64,000 nt of DNA, taken from Uranotaenia lowii (lineage: Eukaryota > Arthropoda > Insecta > Diptera > Culicidae). The translations under genes and the position numbers were made by a program. The notes below the pieces were generated by a model, which saw nothing but the letters and a program-made list of their open reading frames with translations, ran no database searches and was not told where the DNA came from. The DNA lies in assembly GCF_029784155.1 (NCBI RefSeq), contig NC_073691.1:56716217-56780216 (forward strand), read 5' to 3'. Shown here in pieces: positions 11,264-22,156 of this stretch. Position 1 is the first letter of the stretch, and each line of letters opens with the position of its first letter.

Positions 11264-12084
11264 CATATTGACACTTAAGAGCGAATTATGGTAAAGGTGT
11301 TATTTTAGATTAATTTAAATATTTTTTCTTTAAAAGTCAAATGTCTGAACATCATAAATAGGGAGTCAGGCAAAAATAGTCTGTTTTGCAAACGCCTTCG
11401 ATACATTTCGAGAACAAATATCGCGAAACCGTTGAAATCCAATAGTTTTTTTTTAATTAAAATTTGTCATATTTTATTAATTCATGTGTTGATCTTCAAT
11501 GATGTTTGTTGAATTTTTCAAATCTAATTTGAGGACCTATATTCATATGGTACTCAGAGATTTAATATGGAGGAAATTGCATTATTCTCTTTATTGCTCA
11601 GAAAATTGGGAATTTAAATTCTCCTTTAAACACTATCTTTCAGGTAGAATCGAAGAAAATTGTTGACAATTTAACGTCAACCTAGCTTTGCCTCTGGTCC
11701 GAATTTTGTGGTGGCGTTTCGAGCAATTTATAACCGCGCCTAAAATTAGCAAACATTAGAGGCCGCCATTCCTTTTCTATTTTCAGCCAACCTCTTGCTC
11801 CATCGCGAAAAATTTTAGGCTTCAGGTACCCCGCGCCTTGATCTGTTGCCGCTGCTGTGCTTATTCGTCATCGTTTTTTTTCTCTCCGGCCTCCAGTTCC
11901 GAAAAGCCCAATCTGGAAAACTTATCCTACGCGAACAGCAATTAGCACATTTGTTTTAAAAACTATAACTTGTTGCCAAGTTGCCCATCCGCACAAAGCC
12001 TAGCAATTATTCGGCAGCCATTTCTAAACGCGCGCGCAAAAATAAAAAAAAAACTAAAAATTTAGATACAAGGTACTAAAAAAA
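11264..12084 (+). other. Arm sequence, partly low-repeat, no gene defined
   Basis: The first 400 bp are AT-rich. From about 11,690 the composition becomes more even and looks like single-copy DNA (for example the GCCGCTGCTGTGC segment near 11,850), followed by an alternating CGCGCGCG stretch near 12,029. A host promoter or 5' region is possible but unproven. Confidence 0.3.
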
Positions 12085-12432
12085 ATGCCGGCGTTATCAT
12101 TGCTCTCTTTCACCTCGGTAGTGTCTATGGGGCCAGTAAAATTTTCCGAATCTTCCACGACAACTGAAGCAATAGGAGGAAAAAAAATTGAATACCAAAC
12201 TACCCAAACCTTTCAATTTTTTGGTTCAGTTCAGCTGAATATGTTTTTATCGCTGATTTTTTTGGTCGTTGGTTGGTGTTATTATTTTGGTTGGCCGATC
12301 CTCCACAAGCCCGGGTCTTGTTTCAAATTATTTTCCGAATGGTTCACGGAATTGGCTCGGGTGCTGACTGGTCTCACTGGTCGTGTAAATGGTAAATTGT
12401 TGATATCTTACTTTTGCGGCATCCGTCATTAA
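12085..12432 (+). CDS. Unrecognised 115-codon frame, possibly not a gene
   Basis: An ATG-initiated frame in low-repeat DNA. Residues about 52-75 form a hydrophobic stretch (LNMFLSLIFLVVGWCYYFGW) that could be one membrane segment; the N-terminus is Ser/Thr-rich. I recognise no family. An in-frame GT (GGTCGTGTAAATG) near 12,385 could be a splice donor, making this a first exon, but nothing supports an acceptor. The frame is copied identically at 53,441-53,788. Chance occurrence is as likely as function. Confidence 0.15.
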   Translation: MPALSLLSFTSVVSMGPVKFSESSTTTEAIGGKKIEYQTTQTFQFFGSVQLNMFLSLIFLVVGWCYYFGWPILHKPGSCFKLFSEWFTELARVLTGLTGRVNGKLLISYFCGIRH

Positions 12433-14493
12433 TTATTCAAAACCATCGGGAGATATTAAAAACCGTTAGCGTGCGAAATTTCGGCTTCGAAACCTTTCAC
12501 TCTCCAGACGAGGGGGCCGCACGGATTGCTTCAAGAGGTTTTGATCCGGTCAAATGTTAACCCCGGAAGCTAATGGTTGAGATAGTTTAAACTGCTTATA
12601 AATGGTTGCATTTAAAGTTTAAAGTTGTTGTCAAATGCGATTTTTGTCGCATTTGAAGAGTGATGAAATATGAGTAATAAATATTAGTATGAATATTTTA
12701 TCAAAATAACAAATCTTAGGAAAAAAGGCGCATTTTGGCCTTATTGTTGCCGTTGTGTACCTGAAAGTTAATTCTTTGATGGCCTTCGGTTTCGAAAATT
12801 ATTTCAATATTGAGAGAAAATACCAGGAACGGGATTATGTTTAAATGCTTGAAGTTAGTCAAACCGATATGAACGCCAAATTTAACTAAACAGAAGTGAT
12901 TCCTAAAATCATTATCATTCACTTAAACTTTTCTCATAGGTTCTAGAAATGATACACGCAGAAAAACCCTAAGGAGTGTATTCGAAAAAAAACCCACATT
13001 TGTTTGTGAATAACTTTTGGATAAAAATTTATTAAATTTTTAGTGAAGCTACCTTGTAATGTAATGTGTACGTGTTGAAAATTTGGTGACAATCTGTCAA
13101 GTGCTTTTTGGGCTAGCTTCCATTACTGAAGTTAATTGACAAAATTTTTTGGGCAGAAGCGAGATAAATTCAGAAAACTCCCAGTGGGAGTTCCAAAAAC
13201 AGCTGGAAGTCAACTATTCGACCAAAGTTCACATGGTAAATCGTTCGAGGAGTCCTAGAGATCCCAATAATGAGATAAAATTTGAATAAAAGTGAAGTTT
13301 ATTGATTTCATGAAGTGAGAGGAATGTGAGAAGCTTTTCAAGCTCAATCCGAAAATATGAATAGAGGAAGTGATAAAAAAGTCAAATTTTTCTGATTGGT
13401 TCGTCTAGCTGACTTATAAATAGGCTTGACTTCATGTCTACAAGGTAGAAAAGCTACCCACCGGTAAAATAAACAAAATACGGTGGTTAAATCGTGCGCA
13501 AAATATATGGACTGCTTGTGGGGAGATGTTTTGAATAATTTAGTATCTTGGGCCAGTTCTATGGTTCGTAAAAAGATTTGAACCGTTTTCTAAGAAAAAT
13601 CCTTTTTTTGTTCGAAGCGCTGCGATGGTGATTTTCGTCATCACTTCCACGTAAAAGTTTTATGGAGCATAACCATAGCGATTTTTTCAGTGACCATTTT
13701 CGAAAAGTTTTTTCACAATTTATTTAAATTTTTTCGTGCAGCCTCCTTTTTTTCAATAAACAGGGTTTTTTTTATTTGTCCTGTAGGAAATTATTGCATT
13801 GAGATAATGAGTATGATTTCAAAATCATGAAAAATTCATTATTTCATAAATTTTCAACCAGGTTTGTCAATGTTACAGTTTTCATTTTTGATTAGATTTT
13901 TTTTACAGATTTCATAAATTTTCTTGATTTTATTTAGATTCCTCTAGGATAGGCTTTCTGAAGATAAATCATGAAAATCTTTTGACTTTGGTAATGTGGA
14001 TTGCTTATTTTGAAGTTAAATAACATTTTAATATAAATCAATGTTTGGCATGATTTGTCCATGAAGTTTCTGAAAAAAGGCATAACACAAGACAACAAAA
14101 TTCACATTTTTCCGAGGTGCAAGGAATCTCAGAATTGATGTCGACGTATTTGGAGGTGCTGAATCAAAATATTCAATTACTTTTTGTTAGGTCGTATATT
14201 TGACTAGATAATTTAAGAAAATAGATAAAAAAATCTGTTATTCAATTTGTGTAATTTTTTGACAAAACTGTAAAATACAAATACTCATTGTCTCAATGAT
14301 CAACTTTCTCAAAGACTGCGAGTAATTTTGAATTCTGAGAAAAAGTAATGAAAGTTTTCATTTTGTGTTTTTTTTTTCTAAAACCTGGATTCCAAACGGG
14401 AATTTTGACGAAATTTTAAGAAAAAAATTAAACTCAATTGAATTTTATATTATTAAAACCGTAACAAATAATTTTTCCGACCGGGATGATTTG
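12433..14493 (+). other. Arm interior, no gene recognised
   Basis: To about 12,600 the sequence looks single-copy (GAGGGGGCCGCACGG segment). From there it is AT-rich with no defined element. Related GCTACC/GGTAG motifs near 13,050 and 13,445-13,460 hint at a decayed repeat. Short frames on both strands are not credible genes. Mirrored at 51,380-53,440. Confidence 0.35.
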
Positions 14494-14660
14494 AAGGTTA
14501 TGTAATGGCTTTTCGGTCTTATCGGTAAGTTATTATAACACTTTTATTTGTGCTTCATCCAACGTTTTAAATACATAGTATTTGAAACGTTGGATGAAGC
14601 ACAAATAAAAGTGTTTTAATTACTTACCGAAAAGACCGAAAAGCCATTACATAATCTTAA
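14494..14660. mobile_element. Near-perfect palindromic MITE, 167 bp
   Basis: Two ~81-bp arms are inverse copies of each other around a 4-bp centre near 14,577. The arms start AGGTTATGTAATGGCTTTTC and carry GCTTCATCCAACGTTT toward the centre, with a few substitutions. Single-stranded, it would fold into a long hairpin. There is no coding capacity. The flanks share a TTAAAACCGTAA motif in direct orientation (about 14,454 and 14,657), which could be a target duplication of roughly a dozen bases. Confidence 0.8.
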
Positions 14661-15495
14661 AACCGTAAGTCAAATGATTTCGCAGTCTTCAACAAAGTTA
14701 TTTAATGAAATAGAATTTTTAATGTTCAATATTCAAAGATTTTGTTTAATGATGTCAAAAGAAGTCGTAATCTAAACTTTGAAATTTCTTAAAATTTAAG
14801 AATTTAATTTTTTGAAAGCATTGTATCTCTGACAAGAATACCTGGGCAATATCTGAATCCTTGATTGAATAAATTGTAGTGAATTATTAAGCTTTGGGTT
14901 TTTATGTAAGTTTATTGGTTTATCAGTTATGACAAATCGATTATATCTTAAACTGATCGATTTAAAAATTTCCACTCGCAAACAACAGACAAAATCTGTT
15001 AAATGTTTTGAACGCCGAAATCTTACAAAATCAGATATTGAATCATAGGCAAAAAAAAGGCTGTTGCCCTGTGTAATCGTTACAAACTTTTTGCCTCTAT
15101 TTTACTTCATTTTTCGTCAATTATCAAGAATAAAAATATTTTTTTTCATCATTACAATTTTAACTTTGCTTGAAACGAAAAATAATGACTTAACTTAATG
15201 CTATATTATGTTATTCCAATAAATAATATTGCACCCATTCATTCAAAAGAACTCAATAAAATGCATAAATCCTACAAAAAAGTTAACAATTATTATAGGA
15301 CAAATGACGTGCATATAAATATGATCAAGTTATTGGTAAATAATGTTTTTGGTTTAGTAAGAACTGCTATTTTATGAAAATTGACAATACTTCGTAGAAA
15401 AAATCGAAAAATATATTTAATTTGGATAAGCCGCAAGGATATGTCCCGAGGGCCGCGGTTTGCTCATCCCTGCTTTATACCGTACATCCTGACAG
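14661..15495 (+). other. AT-rich arm sequence; one hAT-like end
   Basis: Mostly AT-rich with no gene. At 15,430-15,478 the minus strand reads CAGGGATGAGCAAACCGCGG, a form typical of hAT-type ends, but I could not find a matching left end or 8-bp duplication, so only one terminus is proposed. Mirrored at 50,378-51,212. Confidence 0.4.
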
Positions 15496-15926
15496 CAGGG
15501 TTGTCAACTGTTTTTCGAAAAAGTCTGGAAGATTTTATAAAAACTGTGGATTTTTAATTAAATGACTGGATAGCTTACTTTTCAAAATGGTGACCGTTTA
15601 TTTTTGGTCGCCAGATGTTGCCGATAGCCACGAATCGTTTGTTCCTGTCACTATCAGTTACGTGTTCGGAGCGTTTGTCATTATTAATAGCTTTCAAACA
15701 CTACTGAATTTATAATTTATACTTTCTTATCATTTCGTGTCATATTATACCACGAACATTTTGAATTTTCGTAGTTTCTTAGAACAATTTATGTCCTGAC
15801 CTAAAAGTCTGGAATTGTCTGGAAGATATGTCAAAATTCTGGAAGTCTGGAAACTTGAAAAAATGTCTGGCAGAAGTTCAAAAAGTCTGGAAGATCCAGA
15901 AAAAATCTGGAAGGTTGACATCACTG
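15496..15926. mobile_element. hAT-type non-autonomous element with 8-bp TSD
   Basis: The element begins CAGGGTTGTCAAC and ends GTTGACATCACTG, giving imperfect TIRs of about 13 bp. It is flanked by a perfect 8-bp direct repeat, CCTGACAG, at 15,488-15,495 and 15,927-15,934, the duplication length characteristic of hAT transposons. The right half is filled with repeats of GTCTGGAA. At 431 bp it has no transposase. Confidence 0.9.
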
Positions 15927-16039
15927 CCTGACAGTATGCGAGAGAGCGCATGTTTTTCGCATGGAATAGCGATTTGCAATAGCATTGTTAACGAGTTGAG
16001 ATATCATTTCATATGCGATTCTATGTTTGCTGCGGTGAT

Positions 16040-17095
16040 TGTTTGAAACTCCTCCCGATTTGCAATTGGAAGATAGGAAGAGGTGAGGGGGCCATACAAT
16101 TTTTTGCAATACTCGATAACTGATCAAGCGAAGGGAATCAAATTTGGCATGCGAGGGTATTTGGGTGAACAAATTGTTCCCAAGACGGTTTGAAGCTCTT
16201 CTCACCTTTCATTTGGGGGGGGGGGGGGGCGAGAACTCAAACGATTTTCAAACGATGATGATCAATTTTGGCACAAAAAGAAGTGTTGAGTGTAATGAAA
16301 TTATTTAATGTATTATCTTTTTTTGTTGATTTGAGATCTCCTCCTTCCTTCTAGAGGAAGATAGAAAGAGGGGAGCTGAGATCTCAAACCTTTTTATTAC
16401 ATAACTTGAGAACTTATCGACGAAAAAAACAAATTTGAAAAGAGATGGTATACATTTCCAATACAGTTAAAATCCGAAGTTTTAGCGGGGGTGATTGGTA
16501 ACCTTGCCAACCAGCGAGGATGAAAAAATCATCAAACACCTCGGCAATTGTCAACCGTTTCTTTTATTTGGTTCTGACACTTGGAAGATGTTTGATAGAT
16601 GTCTGGTCTACATGAAATGTCGTCAGTGATGTCCCCGTCGCTGAATCTGATGTTGATGGAACCTCCGGTTTGGGGATTCAGCGAAAATTTTTTAAAACGA
16701 ATAAAGATTCTATGATTATTTGTCCCCTCCCCCATGCTTTCACAGACATTGGATAGGGGGGATAAGGATTCTCATACAATTTTTTACATGACCCGAGAGC
16801 TAATCAAGCAAATGGAACCAAATTTGGCATGAGAGGGTATTTGAGTACGAGAATTAATTCTATGATCATTTCGATAGCTTATTTGAAAGAAATTTGCAAA
16901 TGATGGTTAAAGTATATGAGAAAATATTTCTAGGACTGTTCGATACCACTAATTTCTTGCAGAGGGAAGATGAGAAAGAAGGAGGGAGATTCCAATCCAT
17001 TTTCGGATATCTATACCTGAACAAGCAAAAGAAATCAAATTTTCACCGGAACAAATTTCAAATTCTTCTTTTGTAAGCCTCCCCCCTGTAAGGTA
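16040..17095 (+). repeat. Diverged tandem modules of ~300 bp
   Basis: Four related modules start near 16,070, 16,345, 16,730 and 16,955. Each has a purine-rich GGAAGATAGGAAGAGG-type block, then a CTTATCGA/TGATCAAGC-type block, and two include CAAATTTGGCATG(C/A)GAGGGTAT. They are strongly diverged, so this is an old tandem structure. A 15-base G run sits at 16,215-16,229. Mirrored at 48,778-49,833. No coding sequence is credible here. Confidence 0.6.
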
Positions 17096-17193
17096 GCGAA
17101 AGTGGTACTCAAGAAGAATGTATAACCTTTTGTATCCGAGATTTTTTTAAGTTTTTGGTCTAAAAAAACATGATTTTTCGTTTTTTTTGTAAT

Positions 17194-18150
17194 GTACCGT
17201 AAACTGGGGGAACTTTGATCAGCGGAGTAACTTTGATCAACATGAAATTTTTGCAGATATTAATCATTAACTAAGTATAAAGTTAAAGTATCTGAAAACT
17301 GTTTACTACGTTTGAAAGCTTATAAATTGAGTTACAAATAAGCTAAATCTCGTTATTATAAGGAGATTTTTAATGTTACTTAAAATATAATTTTAAAATC
17401 TTAAAAATCTTGGTATTTTGAAGGCTCACAAACAAACATCTCTCCTGATCCAATCTAAGCATTTAGGAGCAAATGGGTAAATTTATGTGAAATTTCAACT
17501 TTTCTCTTGGTTAAGGTTTAGTTTAAGTGTTATTTTTATGGTCATTCGTTGATAATTTTTGGATGTTGAAAAAAAAGCGGTCATTTTCCATGAAAAAGCT
17601 CGCATAGAAAAAATGGCTAAAAACCCTATTAAATGGTTCAATTTGAAGAAAACAATAACATGGGAACAGTGCGAGGACTTAAGGAATTGCATGAAGGTTA
17701 AATTTCATTTGTTTTTGAGGTCAACAAAATATTGAAAAGTGTTAATAATTTTTGCCCCTAAATATATGCAGCAACATTGTCCATCTTTTGAGTATACTTG
17801 TTTTGAAAGAAAATGTTGAAAAATTCAATTGAGTCCAAACCAAAAATTACGGTTATCGATGTTTTGAGCTTTCTTTGCTAATTGGCATCAAAACAATAAA
17901 TTTTAATATGTTGAGATACGTAAAAACGATAGTGATCAAAGTTACCCCAAAACTCGAAGTCTGGTTTTGTAACAAATATTTAATTATTACCACCAATGTC
18001 GTTTGAATTAACTGCAATCAATGATCATGTTTAATACTCCTCACCTCAGTAAGTGTTTTAAAGTATTTTGGTGTTACGAAAAAGCAACCCCTTCCAAAAC
18101 ATTCAAAAATGAATGAAAAAAGTGATCAAAGTTCCCCCAGTTTACGGTAC
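17194..18150. mobile_element. TIR element with 28-bp perfect ends, 957 bp
   Basis: Bases 17,194-17,221 (GTACCGTAAACTGGGGGAAC...) are the exact reverse complement of 18,123-18,150. A TA just inside the outermost base of each end fits a TA target duplication as in Tc1/mariner-type elements, but this is inference. Subterminal copies of AACTTTGATCA recur at 17,227-17,240 and 17,932-17,950 (inverse). There is no transposase, so it is non-autonomous. Confidence 0.85.
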
Positions 18151-18600
18151 GAACATTGTATACAAGTTTGTTGCATGTAAGCTTTTGTCCAGTTTTTTTT
18201 TTCTAATTTATTAACAGTTTTAATTACATATTGTCGATACTCACCGTTTTGATTTGGATCATCCAAATTTGGGCTTGTGATATAGCTCAGTTGGCAAGTC
18301 AGTTGCTTTCTGAGCCGATGTCCATGAGTAAGAACCCAAGAGTAAACATCGATCACAGTTGTACCGGATAAGTTTTTCAATGACTGTCCGCCAACTGCAT
18401 CGTTGATATAAGTTGCGAATGACATAAAGATGTTTCAACAACTATAATCGAAACAATAACAACTCGATTTTTCGTGTTTTGCAATGTATGTACATTGTAT
18501 ACGAGATTGTTGCAAACAAGCTTTTATCCAGTTTTTATAATTTATTGACAGTTTCAATTACATATTGTTGGAACTCGCCGTTTTGTTCAGATCCTCCTAA
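18151..18600 (+). repeat. Direct ~110-bp repeat pair around a tRNA-like segment
   Basis: The sequence ACATTGTATAC(A/G)AG...TTGTTGCA...AAGCTTTT(G/A)TCCAG recurs at about 18,151-18,265 and 18,485-18,600. Between them, 18,278-18,350 carries TAGCTCAGTTGGCAAGT, which resembles a tRNA A-box region; the B-box position is poor. This could be a decayed tRNA-derived SINE. The left repeat abuts the TIR element at 18,150. Mirrored at 47,273-47,722. Confidence 0.45.
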
Positions 18601-18832
18601 GGAAATTCGGAGTTCGAACTACGATCTCAAAACTAATCCCATTTGTACCATTATTGCCGAACGACATTTTTTGAAGCTACTAATACAGGCATGAAAATGT
18701 TCAAACTATAGTTCGACTGTCGAACTTAGTTTTGCGGTTGCCCAGTCGATCTCAAAGTTGAGGGCTGCCACCGAAGTGCTGTTGAAACCAAAACCACCTA
18801 ATTTTTGGTTTGAAAAAAAGGATCGTGTACAG

Positions 18833-20419
18833 CAGTGGTTTTCAAAGCGTTGAGAGCTTCTAGGGGGGCGGTGTGATCAATTTTGAGATTTTGGGGGCGT
18901 TGGAAGGGCTTAGGGGGCGGTGAGGTCATAATTCACAAATCACGAAGCAACGTAGATTTTTAATAAAAACGAGTAAATTCGATGCTAAACAATGATATTA
19001 CGTTACAAAACTAAACATCAGGCTCAAGACTAAAATATCGATAATATCACAGAGCTGCAAGCAAATTTTTGTTCCAGTATCTCAGTTTTTTTTCTTTTAA
19101 AAATGTATCTAAAAGATTCTTGGAAATTGTCACAGGTTTTTTATAGGCTCTTCATGTTAGTCTTGTTTTGTATAATTATTTAGGTTTTACTTAAAAAGAT
19201 TAATTTTAGATGGCAATGCTTGATAATTTAAATAAAGTGTTGTCTTAAAAAATCTGCTAAACAGACAAAACATTCGAAAAAATCTGTGTAAAAAGTATTC
19301 ATCTGTGATGTGGTGATAGCTATTTGGAACGAATATGAAAGAATTATTTTAAGTAAGTTAATTTTAATTTTACGTTTTTACTTGTTTATCTTTATTTCAA
19401 TTGGTTGAAAAAATCAATTATGCCATTTGCAATGAATAAACTTTTGATCCATTCTGTTATCACTGACATTGCCAGAATTCAGTTATTCGAATCTAATTTA
19501 ATCTTCAAACCCGTGAATGCTGCATAACTTTGAACATGACTCAATTTCAGATATCAAGAATTTATACTGTTTTTTACGTTATTTCATCGACTGGACAGTA
19601 ATAAGTTTGTATTAAATAATACAAATTAATGGTAAATATAGAATTTTGTTTACAAAAATTTAAGATATTTGATTTTATATCAAAACAATCAATAAATCAG
19701 TTTAAGTAATTGTCCAGGAAATTTCCCATTTTTTTTTCGGAAAAATTGAATTTTTATTTTGGAGGAAATAGTATGAAAATAAAGTTCTAAAAATCAGAAA
19801 AATCACGAGATAAAGTTTGAAATATAGAGAACCGTTTGACCATTTCTACACTTATTATACCCCCAACTGATTCTCTGTGATTTTACCCCAAAATTCTGTG
19901 ACGGTTTCCGGTGATGTTTTTTCCATTAATTTCATTCAAAAATCATGTCATATTGCGATTTTTTCTACATATAACTTAAGAAAAAATCAATTAAAATTAC
20001 CAATTTTATCATATTTTCCCCATTCAAAGATAATTGCCAAAAAAATCTATTGACATAAAAAATTAAATTAAAAAACATACATCCAAAATTTTAAAATTTT
20101 GTGAAATCTGTGAATATTTCTAGAATTCTGTGTTTTGTGAAACAGATTCTGTGACGAAAATTGGCAAAAAATTCTGTGAAATTATAGTTTTTTCTGTGAT
20201 TTCGGCAACTTTGCTCCCCACCCCTTGGCTTTGAGGGCCTCATATAAATTTGAATGAATTTTGAGTTGATTCTTACATCAACATGAAGCCAAAAGCTGAA
20301 GATTTTTCAACGATCCAGATTATCATTTTTAAAGAATTTCTAAAAATTTACTCAGGGGGGCGTTGAGTTGAAAAATTTTGCAAAAGGGGCGATGAGTGAA
20401 AAAAGTTTGAAAACCACTG
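18833..20419. mobile_element. hAT-type element, 1,587 bp, with 8-bp TSD
   Basis: It starts CAGTGGTTTTCAAAGCGTT and ends in the inverse of CAGTGGTTTTCAAACTTTT, both followed inward by G-rich GGGGGCG(G/T)TG modules. The flanks are GTGTACAG (18,825-18,832) and GTGTATAG (20,420-20,427), an 8-bp target duplication with one substitution. These ends and the duplication length are diagnostic of hAT transposons. No transposase frame survives; 19,850-20,210 is rich in the motif TTCTGTGA. Confidence 0.88.
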
Positions 20420-20530
20420 GTGTATAGGGTGCAATGTTTACATCATCCCACTGTGAAGGTAAACAACTCAAACTAGGTTTGTGGTAACGCAGCACTGTTG
20501 CAAAATATTCTGTGTTGTTAACTCAGAATA

Positions 20531-20877
20531 TGTATGTATGTATGGTTCCCCCATCGGTAGCAAGGTCCAGCCTATGTCTGTGTGGCTTGGCCCTCGAATT
20601 GCTTCTCAGGCTTCCACGGCCGATGGTTCGTCCAACCTTCACAGACCTACAATGGTTGGCAATCCACTCCGCTTGCAATAGTCTCTTCAGATTAGCCCCA
20701 GATGCATTCCCTCTGAAATATATAATTATTTATACAGTAAAAACCCATCTTACCTGTCGGCAACTTATGGGATTCGAACCCAAAAGTTTTTCTTGCCGAT
20801 ACCGGGAATCGAACCCATTACGCCTGGGTTACTAGACTCGCGCCAGCCTATCCACTAGACCACACCAGTGCTCATAC
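20531..20877 (-). mobile_element. tRNA-derived SINE with 21-bp target duplication
   Basis: Read on the minus strand the element opens GGTGTGGTCTAGTGGATAGG (A-box-like) and GGGTTCGATTCCCGG (B-box), a tRNA-type RNA polymerase III promoter. A second GGGTTCGAATCCC follows about 30 bp later. It ends in a CATA(CATA) tail. A perfect 21-bp direct repeat flanks it at 20,510-20,530 and 20,878-20,898, typical of LINE-driven retroposition. The layout resembles mosquito tRNA-SINEs such as Feilai; family identity is not proven. Confidence 0.88.
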
Positions 20878-20898
20878 CTGTGTTGTTAACTCAGAATA

Positions 20899-21873
20899 CC
20901 ACACATAATTGAGAGCATCGATAAGTGAGAATATCGCATCATTATAGTAATGCAAATAGCCAAAAGCTATGCAAATAGATATACTGTATTCCATCACTGA
21001 AACCTGAGTTTCCAACACACATTTTTTACTATCGTGATTTTTCAACACCATAATACAAAAGAAGGATTTTAAATTTTTTCCAGCCTAAACCAGGAACGCA
21101 TAATTTTCGTTTCATATCATTGTAAGAAGGCTTGAAGTTCAAAAACAAATAAATAAATGAAGTTTAGATTAAGAAGAAATACTTTCTGATTGTTCAGTTC
21201 CGAAGTCTTGTATTGAAAATGAAAAAAAAAATTTATAATTTTGTTTTATGTTTAAATTTGAAATCATATCCTTAGCTCAAATACAAAACACTGTCCAGCT
21301 TCATAATTCAAAATTCAGAATTGAGGATGAAGATTGACATCCAGAATTCAAAATCAGCCAGTTTCGGAATTCAAATTTTAATTCAAATTCATTCATGCTT
21401 TGATTCACAAAACTAGAATGATGAGTATATGGGTGATTCCTACTTGAAAATGTTTCAAATTTAGAATTTAGTACTTATGTTTTTCGACGGTTTTGTCTGA
21501 AACACAATCTTAATGTGAGTTTCGGAGCTAAAAGTAATCTTCTTATAAAGTATTCTGAATTATAAAGTAATTCTGCCTCAAACTCCACATTTCCTGCGAT
21601 TATTATGTAATAAAGGTCAAATTTTAGATTTTTTATATTTATATTGGGACATTATTTTAAAATTCGGGATTAAAATGTACGATAGTAAAATAAAGTATCG
21701 AAGCAAACTTTGAATTAATTTTCTTTTGTAAAATTATTGTACTTTCTGTTCCATTTAAATTCCCATTTTCAGTTTTTAGGTAGTTCTTTGCAAATAAGGC
21801 GTGTTCAAACATTAATGGATTACTTTTTTTTGTAAAATTAAGTTTCAATATTAAAAGCAGAATGTCAAACCGC
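20899..21873 (+). other. Arm sequence without gene
   Basis: AT-rich, with an AATTCAAATTC/AATTCAGAATT-type low-complexity patch near 21,300-21,400. The 63-codon minus frame at 21,657-21,848 has no recognisable domain. Mirrored at 44,000-44,974. Confidence 0.35.
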
Positions 21874-22156
21874 CAGGGATTGAAATGCTCTTGCTCAAGC
21901 GGCTGAGCATCAATGCTCTTGAAGCTCGAGAGCGAAGAAAGCTGGAGCCAATTCTAGCCCAACAATAAATGCTCAAATTAAGCTCATACCTCTTCGGGCT
22001 CTAGGAGACAAGGTTTTGCATTTTGCTTTGAGTTTGTTAGCTCAAGGAGCCGAAATTTCTTGAGCTTGCTGGCTCAGCAAAATTGTAACACTTGAGCTTA
22101 GTGATGTGTATTGACTTTGCCATTGTAGTGCAGTGTGAGCCAACGGCGTTTTTTTG
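21874..22156 (+). mobile_element. Detached end of the foldback element (left arm)
   Basis: An AGCTC/GAGCT-rich 283-bp piece beginning CAGGGATTGAAATGC and ending at CCAACGGCGTTTTTTTG. It is identical to the outermost right end of the foldback element (43,717-43,999, inverse). Here the element stops at the arm breakpoint: beyond 22,156 there is unrelated sequence and no 123-bp repeats. Confidence 0.8.

Larger units (their letters stand above)
11264..22156 (+). repeat. Left arm of a 10.9-kb inverted duplication
   Basis: This block is reproduced as the reverse complement at 43,717-54,609. At the outer edge the match ends between 11,263 (T) and 11,264; the partner continues with T at 54,610, which does not pair. 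At the inner edge 22,156 (G) pairs with 43,717 (C) and 22,157 (A) does not pair with 43,716 (A). Coordinates of mirrored features always add to 65,873, so there is no net insertion or deletion over 10.9 kb. I compared boundaries, element ends, a homopolymer and many internal stretches by eye and found no mismatch, but did not align every base. Confidence 0.95.

Noticed and set aside
20780..20870. Functional tRNA genes at 20.8, 33.8, 45.0 and 58.4 kb
   Set aside because: B-boxes are good, but acceptor or anticodon stems fail and each continues into SINE-like or transposon sequence.
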